Shown in pieces: positions 45,078-56,722 of a stretch of 64,000 nt of DNA. Position numbers and translations under genes: made by a program. Each line of letters opens with the position of its first letter. The first letter of the stretch is position 1. Source of the stretch: Scilla litardierei (lineage: Eukaryota > Streptophyta > Magnoliopsida > Asparagales > Asparagaceae). The notes under the pieces were generated by a model. The model saw nothing but the letters and a program-made list of their open reading frames with translations. It had not been told where the DNA came from and did not search any database. The stretch spans positions 175,422,319-175,486,318 of the forward strand of contig CM061140.1 in NCBI GenBank assembly GCA_030789695.1, written 5' to 3'.

Positions 45078-45097
45078 TGCCCACCCCTAGTCACGGG

Positions 45098-48000
45098 CAC
45101 CCAAATAATAATAATAATAATAACCATCATCGGTCAACATCACAGAAATTCTTTCACATCAACATCTCTTTCACACATCTCATCCATCAAATCTTTCAGT
45201 CACTTGTCAACATCCTCCACTCTCCCATCAATTCACATCCTCCATTAATTATTTTCTCCTGGACCCAAGCCCACACCCAGAGCCAGATCCACAGCCCAGT
45301 GGATCCCATTGAAAACAATCCCAGCATTCCATGCTAACTACGAGAAATCCAGGCAACTCTTCTATCAACTTCTTTGTTCTGTCGGCAGATTCCACCCTCA
45401 AATAAATAATAGATGGTTTGACTAATCATCTTTTATACCAGATGATTTGATAACCGATCATAACCCTCGAGTACATAGATCATGTGGGGTTGGTTACTGT
45501 TGCACATATGCGGGTTGCGGATTCATATGTGGGTTGACTCGTCCTGATACTTGAATCTAGGCTATAGTTTGGTTTGCGAGCATGCACCGTGTCCAGTTCG
45601 TGTGATGTTATTTTTACTCCGTGCACTTTGTGCATGTGTAATTTCTAGTAAGCATTTGTAAGAGTTTGATAGGATGAATATTCGATGGGAATCAAATATG
45701 TACAAGAGTGGAATTCCATCTTGTATCCAAGGATAGCGTGAGATCTTTAACCCATTTAATTGAATCGAATCTAATGATTTTGAAATGGAACCAGCAAAGC
45801 AACAAGCCCAGCGGTCTTCAAAAATCATAGTTCTTATCACATATGGATACGCACCCGTTTCTTTTGAAGTTGGATCCAAACCCGCCAATGGAAAATCGGG
45901 GACGATACACGCGTTTTCGTTCCGCCTTTATGATAGGATTTAAATAAAAACATAAAAATAAAAGGGAAAAAATAAATTCCTTTTCTATCGTTTCCCTTTT
46001 CCGATTAATTTTATTGCAGTTTTTGGATCTTAGGGTTCGTCGAGCTTCGTCGTTCCCACATGCGATGCTCTCGAGTTATATCCATAACTTAATTTTGGCC
46101 AATTTCGCCCTCGATCTGGTGGAATCTAACCGCTTTATTCCGCATCCTTTGCAGGTTCTCCCTATTAGCATCTTTTACGAGAAAGCTTTACTTTATTTTT
46201 ATACTTTTCTTGTTTAGAGTGTGGTTCATTTCGATGCCCTAAATTTCTTCCTAAATTTCTTTATTTGGAGCGACGTTTATGATAGCATATTAATGAAATT
46301 GTGCTCGCATTACTGAGACATTTATTCCTTTAGGTATTCATGTCTTTTGTTTATTTATTAGGACCATATATCTGTATGCTACATACTAGAAGCCTCTAGT
46401 TTCTTGAATCTTACATTCTCAAATTGGAGAGTAGGTTTGCACTACTGATTCACGTACAACCATATGTATAACAATGCTGCCATGAAAAATATGATCTTGT
46501 AATTTTGCAGGAGGTGCATTAGGATGCACTCACCAAGTATTATGGGTTTTCTGATTCAAGTCAGTCTTTTAAGATAAATGACCTCTCACAGGATTAATAC
46601 AAATTGTTGGTTCTATCGATCAGTAGCAAGAGCAGCGTGGACAAGAATTGTGATCCATGCATTTATATCCCATCATTTTAATGTCTAATAAGATGCTCAA
46701 TAAGGATTTTATTCTCTATATTTGGGGTGAGATTAATTATAAAGTCCATATCGTATGATGGACTATCCTACGCCCTTTCGCACTCCTGGGACACAAGAAC
46801 AAATAAAAAAGGATACACATTTAATGTCTTTTCACCATCCTTGTAGTGCACGAGAAAAATATTTTGTACTTCCATATAGAACGCATTCCATTGTTACAAC
46901 TTCTCTCGGCTTGAAATTTTGTTTATTTTACCGATAAGTTGTGACCTATAAATCATTGACCAGCTGGCTATAGCTATTGAGTATGCTTCCTGGCTAAAAT
47001 TATAGACATGGATAATGTAGGGGAAGACCACAAAAAGCCACGAACACTGGGGGTTTCTCTACTAGGGATGCATATATCATGTAACATTTCCATTGCAAAG
47101 TCACATAAAAAATAGGTTGTTAATGCTCCATATGCAAATTCATTTGGAGGATACATGGTCGTAGCCAACCTCTCAACATCGATTTTGGCAAGGTAGGGTC
47201 AATGCTCCTTTTTAAAGACGAACTGTTGGTTGGTTGGTTGTTGATTATTTGAGGGGTGTGATTTTTGATTGATTTAATGATAAACAACCCAAAAAGACAA
47301 GGGGTTTTGCACTGTAAAATTTCCATTTTGTCATTTGGTTCTTGATGTGTTCTCTAAATTATTATTATTATTGATTACGGACTTCATCAAAATTTTCTTG
47401 GATGTCTTGTGCTTCATTGCTTTTGATCAGTTGTGCACTCTTCACTGCAAAAGGGGTGTCTCCTCTGTACATGTTGATATCATCTCCAACATGAAGAGCT
47501 GTTTTACACATGAAACTAGTATCAATAATTTTGAGCTCAGTAATAGTTGTATGAACACGAGGAAAGATGATGTGGATGGAATTGAAAGAGAAATCAAAGA
47601 AAGGAAATGACAATGTTGTGCACATTTTGAGAACTTTTTCCTGTGAGATTAAAGGGGGAATTTGATATTAGAGGGAGAATTGATGTTATTTTATGATGGG
47701 TTATTTGCTTTTTTTGACAATTATCTTGGGATGGGAGGTCGTATGAGTGGATTGGAGAAAGCAGAGTTTCATTGGGGACAATGGAGTTGGAGCTTGGGAG
47801 CGGTTGGGTTGAGAGATGAGGGGATGATGGAATCAGACTTTCCGTAGGCGTTGAGGGAGAGTCGAGGGAGAGACATTGGGCTTGCCTAAGTTTTAGGATT
47901 GAGATGAATTGGAAGAAGATGAAAAAGGGTATTTTGGTTAGATCTAGATGGCCCAAACTTAAAAAAGATATTCCCTGAATATTCCAACATACATAGATGA

Positions 48001-49438
48001 TAACAAATAGAATGAGGTAATTTGACCTAACTTAAAAGATTTGGGGTATTGAAATGGAAATATGAAGATTTGGGGGCGATGAAAATGGAAAAATGAAGAT
48101 TTGGGGTTGATAGGGAAAATACCCAAGATTCAATCATATAATGGAATTATTGTCAGTACGTTTGTATATGCTTGTGATATGAGACACACACAGACACTGT
48201 ACTTTTCATTGATTTAAAGGGTCATGTCCCAAAAGGAGTTTTATGAATGTATATGGAGTCCATGAACACGGTATTCATATTAAACATAGTGAAGCATTGT
48301 TCAAGTACGAGGGAAGAATGTAACTTTAGTCATAAATTAATTGTAATGGTTCCATGAAATTCCATTGTAAGGAATAAAAGGATCATATACTCTCCTTTTA
48401 TTTATTTAGTTATTTGTCTTCCGGGAAATGCCACTGATCTGCCAGGGAAGTCATTCCAGAAATTAGGCAGAAAATCAGTGGCTACATTAGTTAAACAATG
48501 TTGGGATGGGATCCACATTTTGATTTGATCCCACCAGCTAAATAAAATGCATATGCATATGCATGCTCATAAGTTAATATGAGTCTGCATATAACGTTAA
48601 TGCAGAATGCATACATTTTATACTGAGTTTTAACAATACTTAATTAAATGTCTCCACCAAGCTGGTGACCGCATAGATCATTTTTATAACATTGGGTTAA
48701 CAATTCATGTGAAAATGTAATGTATTAAAAAATCATTTGATGTGGTTCCAAAGTGCTAATTGCCTCTTTCACATCCTTGATGAAACTTTTGGCAGATCTC
48801 CAGTTACCTCTGGGGATGATTCCGAAGCTGACCTTGTTCCCATGGTGGTGTGAATTCCGCCATAGCTTTTACAAGGGGACATGCAAATGATGTTGATTAT
48901 CATCATATATTTCTCTTTAGGCACCATCATGTTTATTATTCATAATTCTTTCTTGGAAAGACCCTAAGAATTATTTTTTTCTGCGTTTTTGTTCTTTTAC
49001 CTGTCGGTTACCCCCATCGTTTTGTGTAATTTCGTACACAATCGGAAGGAATCACTCTTATAGATTTTTTGCTGCATCAGTTTGATAAACCAACTGTGGA
49101 TTTTATAAAGCACTAAATAGGGTATCCCAGATTCAATATTTTTTAAACTATCTGACTAACTTTATTCTAGTGAGGTTTACTGGTACAATGACTCCTCCGC
49201 CCTGGTGATTTTTTTGGTATTTTGTTTTTTTGTTGGGTGGGAGGGGAGGAGGATAGTTGTGTCTAATTTTGATCTCTGTCTCTGAACATATTTGGAATGG
49301 TCATTTTTTAAATATTATTGCTCAATTAATAGTTGTCGTGGATTGCTGACAATTTTTTTGGCCTAATTTCTCTTCATTCGAGCAAAGTTGATTGGTATGT
49401 TGACTCTTTTTTTGTTATTTAATATACTCTTTTTTTGT

Positions 49439-49526
<88 letters not shown>

Positions 49527-49732
49527 GCGCGCGCACACGTGCACAGGCGTGTTCGAGGGGTTGTATGCTTAATTTGGATTTTTGTCTTGGAGGAAATTTG
49601 TAACGGTCTATTTTCTTAGTCTTATTGCTCAATCCAATAGTGGTCATGTATTGCTGATGGAATTTGTCTTAGCTAGCTAGTGCTATTGGGTCTGTCTAAC
49701 TTTTCCACTTCTTTCACCTACTCATACTTTTA
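45098..49732. other. Intergenic DNA, possible remote LCBK1 leader
   Basis: No coding region recognised. An ATT/AAT microsatellite lies at 45100-45125. Near 46010-46155 a GC-richer stretch (CTTAGGGTTCGTCGAGC) ending GCAG-GTTCTC looks like an untranslated first exon and donor, and could belong to LCBK1, whose plant relatives have leader introns; this is a weak guess. The remainder is AT-rich. Frames at 47335-47956 lack motifs. Confidence 0.35.
49444..49524. repeat. (AT)n(CT)n compound microsatellite
   Basis: About 25 AT units followed by about 15 CT units. The overlapping long frames on both strands here are repeat artefacts. Confidence 0.98.
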
Positions 49733-50097
49733 AGGTTAATTATCATAAAACTACCTTTATATTTCAACGTTTTCCCAAAATACTACATTGAACTTTGAAA
49801 ATAATAGAAAACTACATTCAACTTAATTTTTCCTAAATTAGTCCTCTAAATCATAAAAATATATAGATAGTTTTCTGAAATGTTATTTAAAGATTGAGGT
49901 TGGGTTTTAAGACTAATAAAACGTTAGAGGAATTAATTTAAGCATGTTTAAAAAGATTTAGTTCTGTCAACTAACTTTAAAAAAATAAAGTTCAAGCAAT
50001 GATTTTTTTGTTATTTTCAAAGTCCATGACAGCATTTTAAGATGACTGTATTTTAGGAAAACGGTGTAACATAAAGGTAGCTTTTGAAAATTAGCAT
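49733..50097. mobile_element. MITE with long inverted repeats (Mutator-like?)
   Basis: The left arm (AACTACCTTTATATTTCAACG... AACTTTGAAAATAA) and the right arm, read in reverse complement (AGCTACCTTTATGTTACACCG... GACTTTGAAAATAA), match over about 100 bp. The flanks CATACTTTT and CATATTTTG could be a diverged 9-bp duplication as used by Mutator elements. Related arms occur near 30727 and 35840. Confidence 0.5.
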
Positions 50098-50841
50098 ATT
50101 TTGAATGGTTTAGGACTTCGGTGAAGGTCCTCAACCAAATAAACTAAATCGATGCTATAGCTTATATTTGAGCATAGCTTTGCTCTGATTCTGACCAAGA
50201 AAGATGGTGACTCCATGGACCATCCTTAGCATATATATAATCAATGGCCGATTTATCTATAAAAATAGCTGGCAGAAACACAATAATTAATTTTTTATGT
50301 GCTTTTGTATTACGGTTGATCCAGGTATGGTATTATGGAAACCATTGTTTAGATACCAGAACAGTAAACACTCGATGCTTTATGCTGGATATATGGCGAT
50401 CTCAAAATTTTGGTAATCAGACAATGGATTGTCAGAATTATGCACCCAATCTTAATAGATATTTCCCAACTGGATTTGACATGTTTGTACTGTTCGGGTG
50501 ATTCCCTAAGTTAGTTATTGTCCAGGGGTGATAAAAAGCTGAATGAAACCTATAGTCATGATACAATTCTAACATTTCAGCATTAAAAATTATAGCATCG
50601 ATAATTTTGCGATTTTGTTTAATTGATGAGTGATGACCTATATAATGTTCATTTATTTCTTTGTTATTTGCACCTATATGCATTGTTTTCTAACCATAAC
50701 CTAAAATAAAATTTTTTACTTAATGAGATAAAAGTGTAGGTGTAAATCACGCTCCACTCCCCGTCCCAATGCGCCAAGGTCGCTACTTTTTCCATTATAC
50801 TTCTATTCCCCTCTCTCCTTAATCAGGTGGTCACTTCGAGC

Positions 50842-50957
50842 TACATGAAATGTGAAGTTATCTGTTGGATTGTATATATTGGTAAACGGGATGTTAATAT
50901 ACATGAAATGTGAAGTTATCTGTTGGCTTGTATATATTGGTAAACGAGATGATTGGT
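50842..50957. repeat. 58-bp tandem duplication
   Basis: TACATGAAATGTGAAGTTAT... begins at 50842 and again at 50900, with few differences. Confidence 0.9.
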
Positions 50958-51116
50958 TAACTTTTTAAGGTGTTATTTAATAGGTATAAACTCAAAACAT
51001 ATTAAATTGAAAAATGGGTGTTGACCCAAACAAGTTGATGAACTGTTTGTTCACCTTCTTTATCTGTTAGTCACCTTCCATCTTCTCACAACCAAATAAA
51101 CTCATTTCTCATTAAC

Positions 51117-51230
51117 TAAATTCAATGCTAAGCCCAAAACTCCAAACGTCAATTAAAAAAACCACTCTTGATGTAAATTCAATGCTAAGCCCAAAACTCC
51201 AAACGTCAATTAAAAAAACCACCCTTCATC
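51117..51230. repeat. 57-bp tandem duplication
   Basis: AAATTCAATGCTAAGCCCAA... repeated with a 57-bp period, nearly identical. Confidence 0.9.
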
Positions 51231-51440
51231 AATCTCACTCCCGTGTTTAATCAAAACCAATATCCCAAACCCAAATTCGAATTAAACCTAGGATATGCAG
51301 GACACTTCACCTAACTAAAATTTGATGTGTCCGACTCTTGTGGACATAACACGATGGCAATCCGTGTTGGACACTTCTAATGTGCTAAACCTTTATTTAC
51401 TTCTGCAGTATGGAAAGATGAAGAGGTATACCTCTAGAGG

Positions 51441-51444
51441 GAGG

Positions 51445-51521
<77 letters not shown>
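51441..51521. repeat. (GA)n microsatellite
   Basis: About 38 uninterrupted GA units. Ser-Leu and Arg-Glu frames on the two strands are artefacts. Confidence 0.98.
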
Positions 51522-51523
<2 letters not shown>

Positions 51524-52850
51524 GTAGACAATAACAACGCGAGTGAGTGTGAGTGTATCTTGTAGGCAAGAGCAAACTGTGTGTCATTGTTTCCTCTAGG
51601 TGCTTCTGTAAACAACCACATACTTACACTTATACCAGTTAGATAGATGTTAGTGCATTGATAACATGCATATATAACCATGTTCTCGTGTCTACGATTT
51701 GGATGACTGAGGTCTGTTAGAATACGACACGTGTCCATGCCTACTAATCATCAAATTAAACCCTAATCATTATCCATTTTCTCCTTATTCATCACAATCT
51801 TTATAAAATATCCTGACGCCTAATCAATGCTTTAGCCAAACTCAAAATAAACTGAAGTCTTTAATGATGGATGGAAATCATGAAGTTTTATTGGCTTTAG
51901 GGTTTCATGATGGCATGAAAGAATCAAATTTGAGGATGGTCCGATGATTTATGTTAGATTCAGATTAGACTATTGGGGAAACGATGATATAAGTGCATAA
52001 AATATAGACAGACACTGTTTGCGCGCGCGGCGGGGGGGGGGGGGGGGTGTGTGTGTGTGTGTGTTTAACCATTAAAGGTTGGGTTAGGATCCTTATTAGC
52101 ACTTGCGTTAGTTTTTACTATCATATTACTGTTACAATTGTAGAACGTTTAAGATTATAGTAGACTTAAGGTTAATGAATAGTGATAGGACTTAAAACTT
52201 AGGATTAGGGTTAATAATTGACTCAAGAAGCAAATACATCACTTTGTTTGAAATCTTTTGTTGAGATGAGTCACAGGGTTATGTTACATCATGTATTCCC
52301 TGCCTTTGTCAAAAGGGCTGGATGCGTCAAAAACCTAGGAAAATGTAAAAGGCTATATGAAAAAAGTGAAAACTTGGGGTGTTTTCATGTTGATGACATG
52401 TCTGCTTGTACGCCCAAATACAGTGCACCACTGAAACATAATGTATCTTATGTCCAATATTTGTTATTGCAGAGATTTTTGTTAACATGATACAAAAGTT
52501 TGTAGTGTAGCCTTGTCCAACAGTTGCTTCCTGGTAATGTCTGTTGACCATATTCTTTTCTACTGTTCTGACTCCATTTTTTACTTTCTAAAATTTTTGT
52601 GTTTTGTTATTGTTATGGTGTGTGCTCCAATTATGCAGAGTTTTTTTTTCCTGATCTGTATGGTCGAATACTGATGTTATGTGATGTTCACCAATGTCCA
52701 CAAATTTTTAATTGTATTCAAGTCTCCTTATTGTCACACATTTTCTTCATGGAGTTAACAGCAACATACATTACCTTGTAATGGTACCTTTGGCTCTCGG
52801 ACATTAAGTGGCCCATTATGGCGTGCCAGAATTTTTTCTGAAGGACAGAC

Positions 52851-53792
52851 ATGCAGGAGTCGGACCACCATATTAAGAATTCTACTTCATCAACCACACT
52901 GCCGCAACAATCCATTCATCATACAGGAAACAAACAATCTAAAGTTGTAACTACACAGAATTCCTCCTATACTGTCCCGGAAAAGCGAGGCAATGTAAAA
53001 TCCTTGAGACAAAATGAAGCTGGCATCACCAATGAATATCCTGAAAGCGCCACAACACATGAGCAGAGGATTGATGTAGGGGAACTCTCTGGTTTGATGG
53101 GATATGAAGTTTTTTCTGGGAAGCTTGCTTTTGATAAGAGATCCAAGAGAAGAAGTTCTAACGATCAGAGTGGATCAGGAAACACAGAGAGCGTCGATGC
53201 AAAACTTACTAGCAAAGCTTTGACTTGGGGTTCCCAGAAACTCTTTTTTGTTGATGTCATATCTGTAAGTCCATGGCGAAACCTTTGTCCTGTCTATTGG
53301 CTTAATCTATGTTTATGATGGTGCATGACATCTTATTTGCTTAACCTATGTTTATGCCTGTACATGATATCTCATTGATTTTTGTGGCCTTAATTTCTTC
53401 TTCTATGATGGATGGGGCAGGTGTCATATAATGCCGGTCTTCGACATTTTACTGTGCATGCATTCCCCATTAGAAAGAGGACATGCGGACTTCACCGCAT
53501 ATTGAAGCCAGAAAGAAGTCAGAAAGACTTTCGTTTCTTGGCTTCTAGTTCAGAAGAAGCACTTCAATGGATTGGCAAATTTGCAGAGCAGCAGTGCTAC
53601 ATAAATCACTTGCCTCATCCCATGACGCCTAGTAAGAAGCAGGCATCTGATACAGCGGAGACGGTGCCTCTATATGATCCACCACATGTCAAGAGTAAAT
53701 CTCCACCAAAAGTTCTTGTTGTACTAAATCCTAGATCTGGTCATGGTCGTTCCAGTAAAATTTTCCAAGAGAAAGTAGAGCCAATATTTCAG
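52851..53792 (+). CDS. LCBK1: Sphingoid long-chain-base kinase, first two coding exons (partial)
   Basis: Exons 52851-53264 and 53421-53792 joined in phase 0 (intron GTAAGT...GGGGCAG), 262 residues, then a donor GTGTGT at 53793. The start is supported by an in-frame TGA twelve bases upstream of ATG 52851. Plant LCBK1 phosphorylates sphingoid bases such as phytosphingosine, making stress-related lipid signals. Residues 1-130 are low-complexity and polar. The segment VSYNAGLRHFTVHAFPI to EEALQWIGKFAEQQ is the PH-like region of this family. The diacylglycerol-kinase catalytic fold then begins, with PPKVLVVLNPRSGHGRS (53710-53755), the nucleotide-binding N-terminus. The rest of the catalytic domain is not in the window: the next intron exceeds 10 kb and holds retroelements. 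Confidence 0.88.
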
Positions 53793-54143
53793 GTGTGTTG
53801 AAGTTCTTCAAGTACTTCTAGTCAAACTTCTAATTAAATCCTAGTTTGATAGTTGTTCTTAGCCCATAACATCCAAATAAAAAAGCCCATTTGTTCTTCT
53901 TCAGTGGTATAATGTTGTCCATCAAACTTTAAGAGGCATTTAAAGGTGTACTTTATTGATATTCTAAGTACATCATTGAATGATGTTATTGACGTTGGTT
54001 ATGATGGCTCAAAATCTATCCTACAGGCCTGGCGAACATTTATGATATATTGCTACTCCTATTTTGGAATGGAACAAGTACTATTTGGAACAAGTTATAT
54101 AAAGTAAGCTGGAAATGTTGCGCCTATTTCTATTAGATGGAGT
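53793..54143 (+). other. Start of the giant LCBK1 intron
   Basis: AT-rich intron sequence after donor GTGTGT. No further LCBK1 exon was seen from here to the end of the window. Confidence 0.65.
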
Positions 54144-55157
54144 AGATCTACATTTTTTTGCCATTTTAAAAGCATATCTTTGACAGAAATTTGAGGGAAA
54201 CAAAGAGTTAAAGAAAGGAAATATATTTTGGAGGACAAGTGATGGTTCAAGCAGTTGAATCATATGCCATCTATCAGAACAACTGTCTTATCTAGTATGT
54301 GGTCTCACTTTCTAGATAATTATTTCATGAGTTCATTGTTAACTCTATGGTAGTGCATGAGCATACATCTTTTGATTTGCCCCTTCTGTGAGAACATGAA
54401 AAAAAACCAACAATTTGTTGAGTATTGGTGTTTTATACCAATGTTATTTTGATGACGATCACAACATTATGTTGTTGCGAATGATTCTCTTGTTTTAGTC
54501 TCATAGTTAACATTTCAAGAATATCATTTTTGGAGACTAAACACTTGGTGCAAGGATGGACATCAAGAAGAGAATGACCAAAGCTTGGACTCAAGGGGTG
54601 CCAAAGCTTGGAGATGATGGGGAGAATCAAAGCATCAAGATTGAAGCCATAGATCTACATTTTTTTGCCATTTTAAAAGCATATCTTTGACAAAAATTTG
54701 AGGGAAACAAAGAGTTAAAGAAAGGAAATATATTTTGGAGGACAAGTGATGGTTCAAGCAGTTGAATCATATGCCATCTATCAGAACAACTGTCTTATCT
54801 AGTATGTGGTCTCACTTTCTAGATAATTATTTCATGAGTTCATTGTTAACTCTATGGTAGTGCATGAGCATACATCTTTTGATTTGCCCCTTCTGTGAGA
54901 ACATGAAAAAAAACCAACAATTTGTTGAGTATTGGTGTTTTATACCAATGTTATTTTGATGACGATCACAACATTATGTTGTTGCGAATGATTCTCTTGT
55001 TTTAGTCTCATAGTTAACATTTCAAGAATATCATTTTTGGAGACTAAACACTTGGTGCAAGGATGGACATTAAGAGGAGAATGACCAAAGCTTGGACTCA
55101 AGGGGTGCCAAAGCTTGGAGATGATGGGGAGCATCAAAACATCAAGATTGAAGCCAT
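54144..55157. repeat. 507-bp tandem duplication across intron and LTR
   Basis: Unit 1 is 54144-54650 and unit 2 is 54651-55157. Each has about 272 bp of intron followed by the first ~235 bp of the LTR of the downstream copia element (TGTTGAGTATTGG at 54416 and 54923). The copies differ at only a handful of positions, so the duplication is recent and happened after the element inserted. Confidence 0.92.
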
Positions 55158-55388
55158 AGACTCTAAGGAAAACAATGTAATTCATGTATTATTTCATTTA
55201 TTGTTTTTCTCTTTTTGAGTTTAGGTTTAATGTAATGCTTTGATAGATGGTCTACTCTTTTATGCATATGCATTTAACCATCTTAGTGAGCCTTAGGATT
55301 ATCATAGAATCCAACCCAATAGGTTCATCTTGCCCAAAGACTCAATTGGAGTCTCTGGCTCTCCAACAGTCACTTGATGAAGGTTTTA

Positions 55389-55890
55389 CAGTCGACTGGG
55401 TGATTTCAGTCGCCTGTCGAACCTTCTACAGTCGACTGGTGTGCACTGCTCAAGTCAACCTTTTATTGACTCATACTTGAGCTTATGGAACAGTCGACTA
55501 ACGATCAATTTACAGTCGTCTGTCTTCCAACAGTCGCCTGTGAATTGTTCTACAGTCGACTGTGCGCAACTTGCATTGTCTGGGCTTCATCCCAATTTGC
55601 AAGTCAGTCGACTGGTGCAGTTTTTAGTTCATTTGACAGTCGCCTGTACACTGGCCATCAGTCGCATGTCTTCATACAGTGCGTAAGTTGCATCTCTATG
55701 TCTTTTTCCATCCCTGCAACAGTCGCCTGCTGAAGGATTTACATGCGCTTGTCCTGTATACAGTCGACTGTATAGTCTTCATCAGTCGACTGTATAGTCT
55801 TCATCAGTCGACTGTCCTGTCTCAGATTATAGCCGTTGGGAATTATTTAGCCGTTGGACAGTCGACTGTCAGTTGTTCATCAGTCGACTG
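55389..55890. repeat. Dispersed array of CAGTCGACTG / CAGTCGCCTG sites
   Basis: About sixteen copies of the perfect palindrome CAGTCGACTG or one-base variants (CAGTCGCCTG, CAGTCGTCTG) at irregular spacing of 15-60 bp. The spacers differ, so this is not a simple tandem repeat. The truncated 3' LTR repeats its start at about 60240-60320. Confidence 0.85.
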
Positions 55891-56261
55891 TCGATGACGT
55901 TTTTGCCCAGATTTTAGCCGTTGCAGCTTTTTGTTTTTGGCTATTTCCTTGGGTTTTGAGAGTTCATATAGGGTTCCTATATATATGAGAGGGTTTAGTT
56001 CATTAGAGCTTCTTGATGCTATTGCAAATCTTTAGAGATTGATTAAGCCACTCTCAAACTCTCTCATTTTCCTCTTAGAGCTCATTCTCTCCTTCATGCA
56101 TTAAAGTCAAGCTCAATGGAAATCATCCAAGTGCATTTCTAGCAAATCTCATCACTTGAAGATCCTCTTCCATGACTTGCATTCTTTAATGAGTAAGTTC
56201 ATCTCAAGACATATGTAAGAGTATTTGTTTTACTTTGTTATTTTCATTGAAACCCTAGCTT

Positions 56262-56465
56262 TATGTGTGAGAGCTAGTTACTCTCTGTGTGAGAGTATAA
56301 CCTTCTATGTGAGGGTTGGTTGAGTCTCTCTGTGTGAGAGCATAAGTCTCTCTGTGTGAGAGCATGTCTCTCTGTGTGAAAGCAAGGATATCTCTGTGTG
56401 AGAATCCAAAATCCTCTATGTGAGGTATCTCTGTGTGAGATTGTATTCACTTCTCTGTGTGAGAA
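56262..56465. repeat. TCTCTGTGTGAGAG tandem repeats
   Basis: About ten short units (TCTCTGTGTGAGAGCATAAG and variants of 15-22 bp) near the end of the LTR. Confidence 0.9.
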
Positions 56466-56722
56466 TTATAGTGGATATTGGTGTGGCTAGACGTACCTAA
56501 GTTTGGGAAACCATGGTAATATCTTGTGTTTGCGTTTGGATTTTTGTGGTGTTTAAATTCCTCTTGCATTTTTAAATCCGCATTTGCAAATTTAATTTTT
56601 AAATACGCAATTTGTGCCATTACACTATTCACCCCTCCTCTGGGCCTCTAGTGTGTTAGTATTGCAAGGGTAAGACGATCCTTACAATTGGTATCAGAGC
56701 GAGAGTAAAGTATACAACAACG

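Larger units (their letters stand above)
37462..45089 (-). mobile_element. Apparently intact autonomous hAT transposon
   Basis: 7628 bp. Inverted termini TAGGGGTGGGCA (37462-37473) and TGCCCACCCCTA (45078-45089) match exactly, and the 8-bp duplication GTCACGGG is perfect (37454-37461 and 45090-45097). Subterminal arrays of CCGATTCCGAAT-type repeats mark both ends. The single transposase gene, on the minus strand, is open through five exons. These features together suggest recent, possibly autonomous movement. It inserted between the NIP gene and LCBK1. Confidence 0.93.
50098..52850. other. Intergenic/leader DNA upstream of LCBK1
   Basis: No gene recognised. Contains three repeat features listed separately and a G-run/GT microsatellite at 52021-52064. 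A T-rich acceptor-like TTATGCAG at about 52632-52639 may end a leader intron shortly before the LCBK1 start. Confidence 0.4.
54923..56686 (+). repeat. 5' LTR of the first Sirevirus-like element
   Basis: 1764 bp ending directly before the primer site. Contains a CAGTCGACTG array (55389-55890) and a TCTCTGTGTGAGAG array (56262-56465). Confidence 0.85.

Noticed and set aside
50244..50501. Small membrane protein of 85 residues
   Set aside because: No motif, no homologue that I recognise, no promoter context; chance frame in AT-rich DNA.
49363..51738. Tyr-Ile and Ser-Leu repeat frames
   Set aside because: Direct translations of the AT, CT and GA microsatellites.
55389..55890. CRISPR-like array
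   Set aside because: Sites are 10 bp, imperfect and irregularly spaced within a plant LTR, with no cas genes. The regular 18-bp units at 8993-9204 fail for the same reasons.
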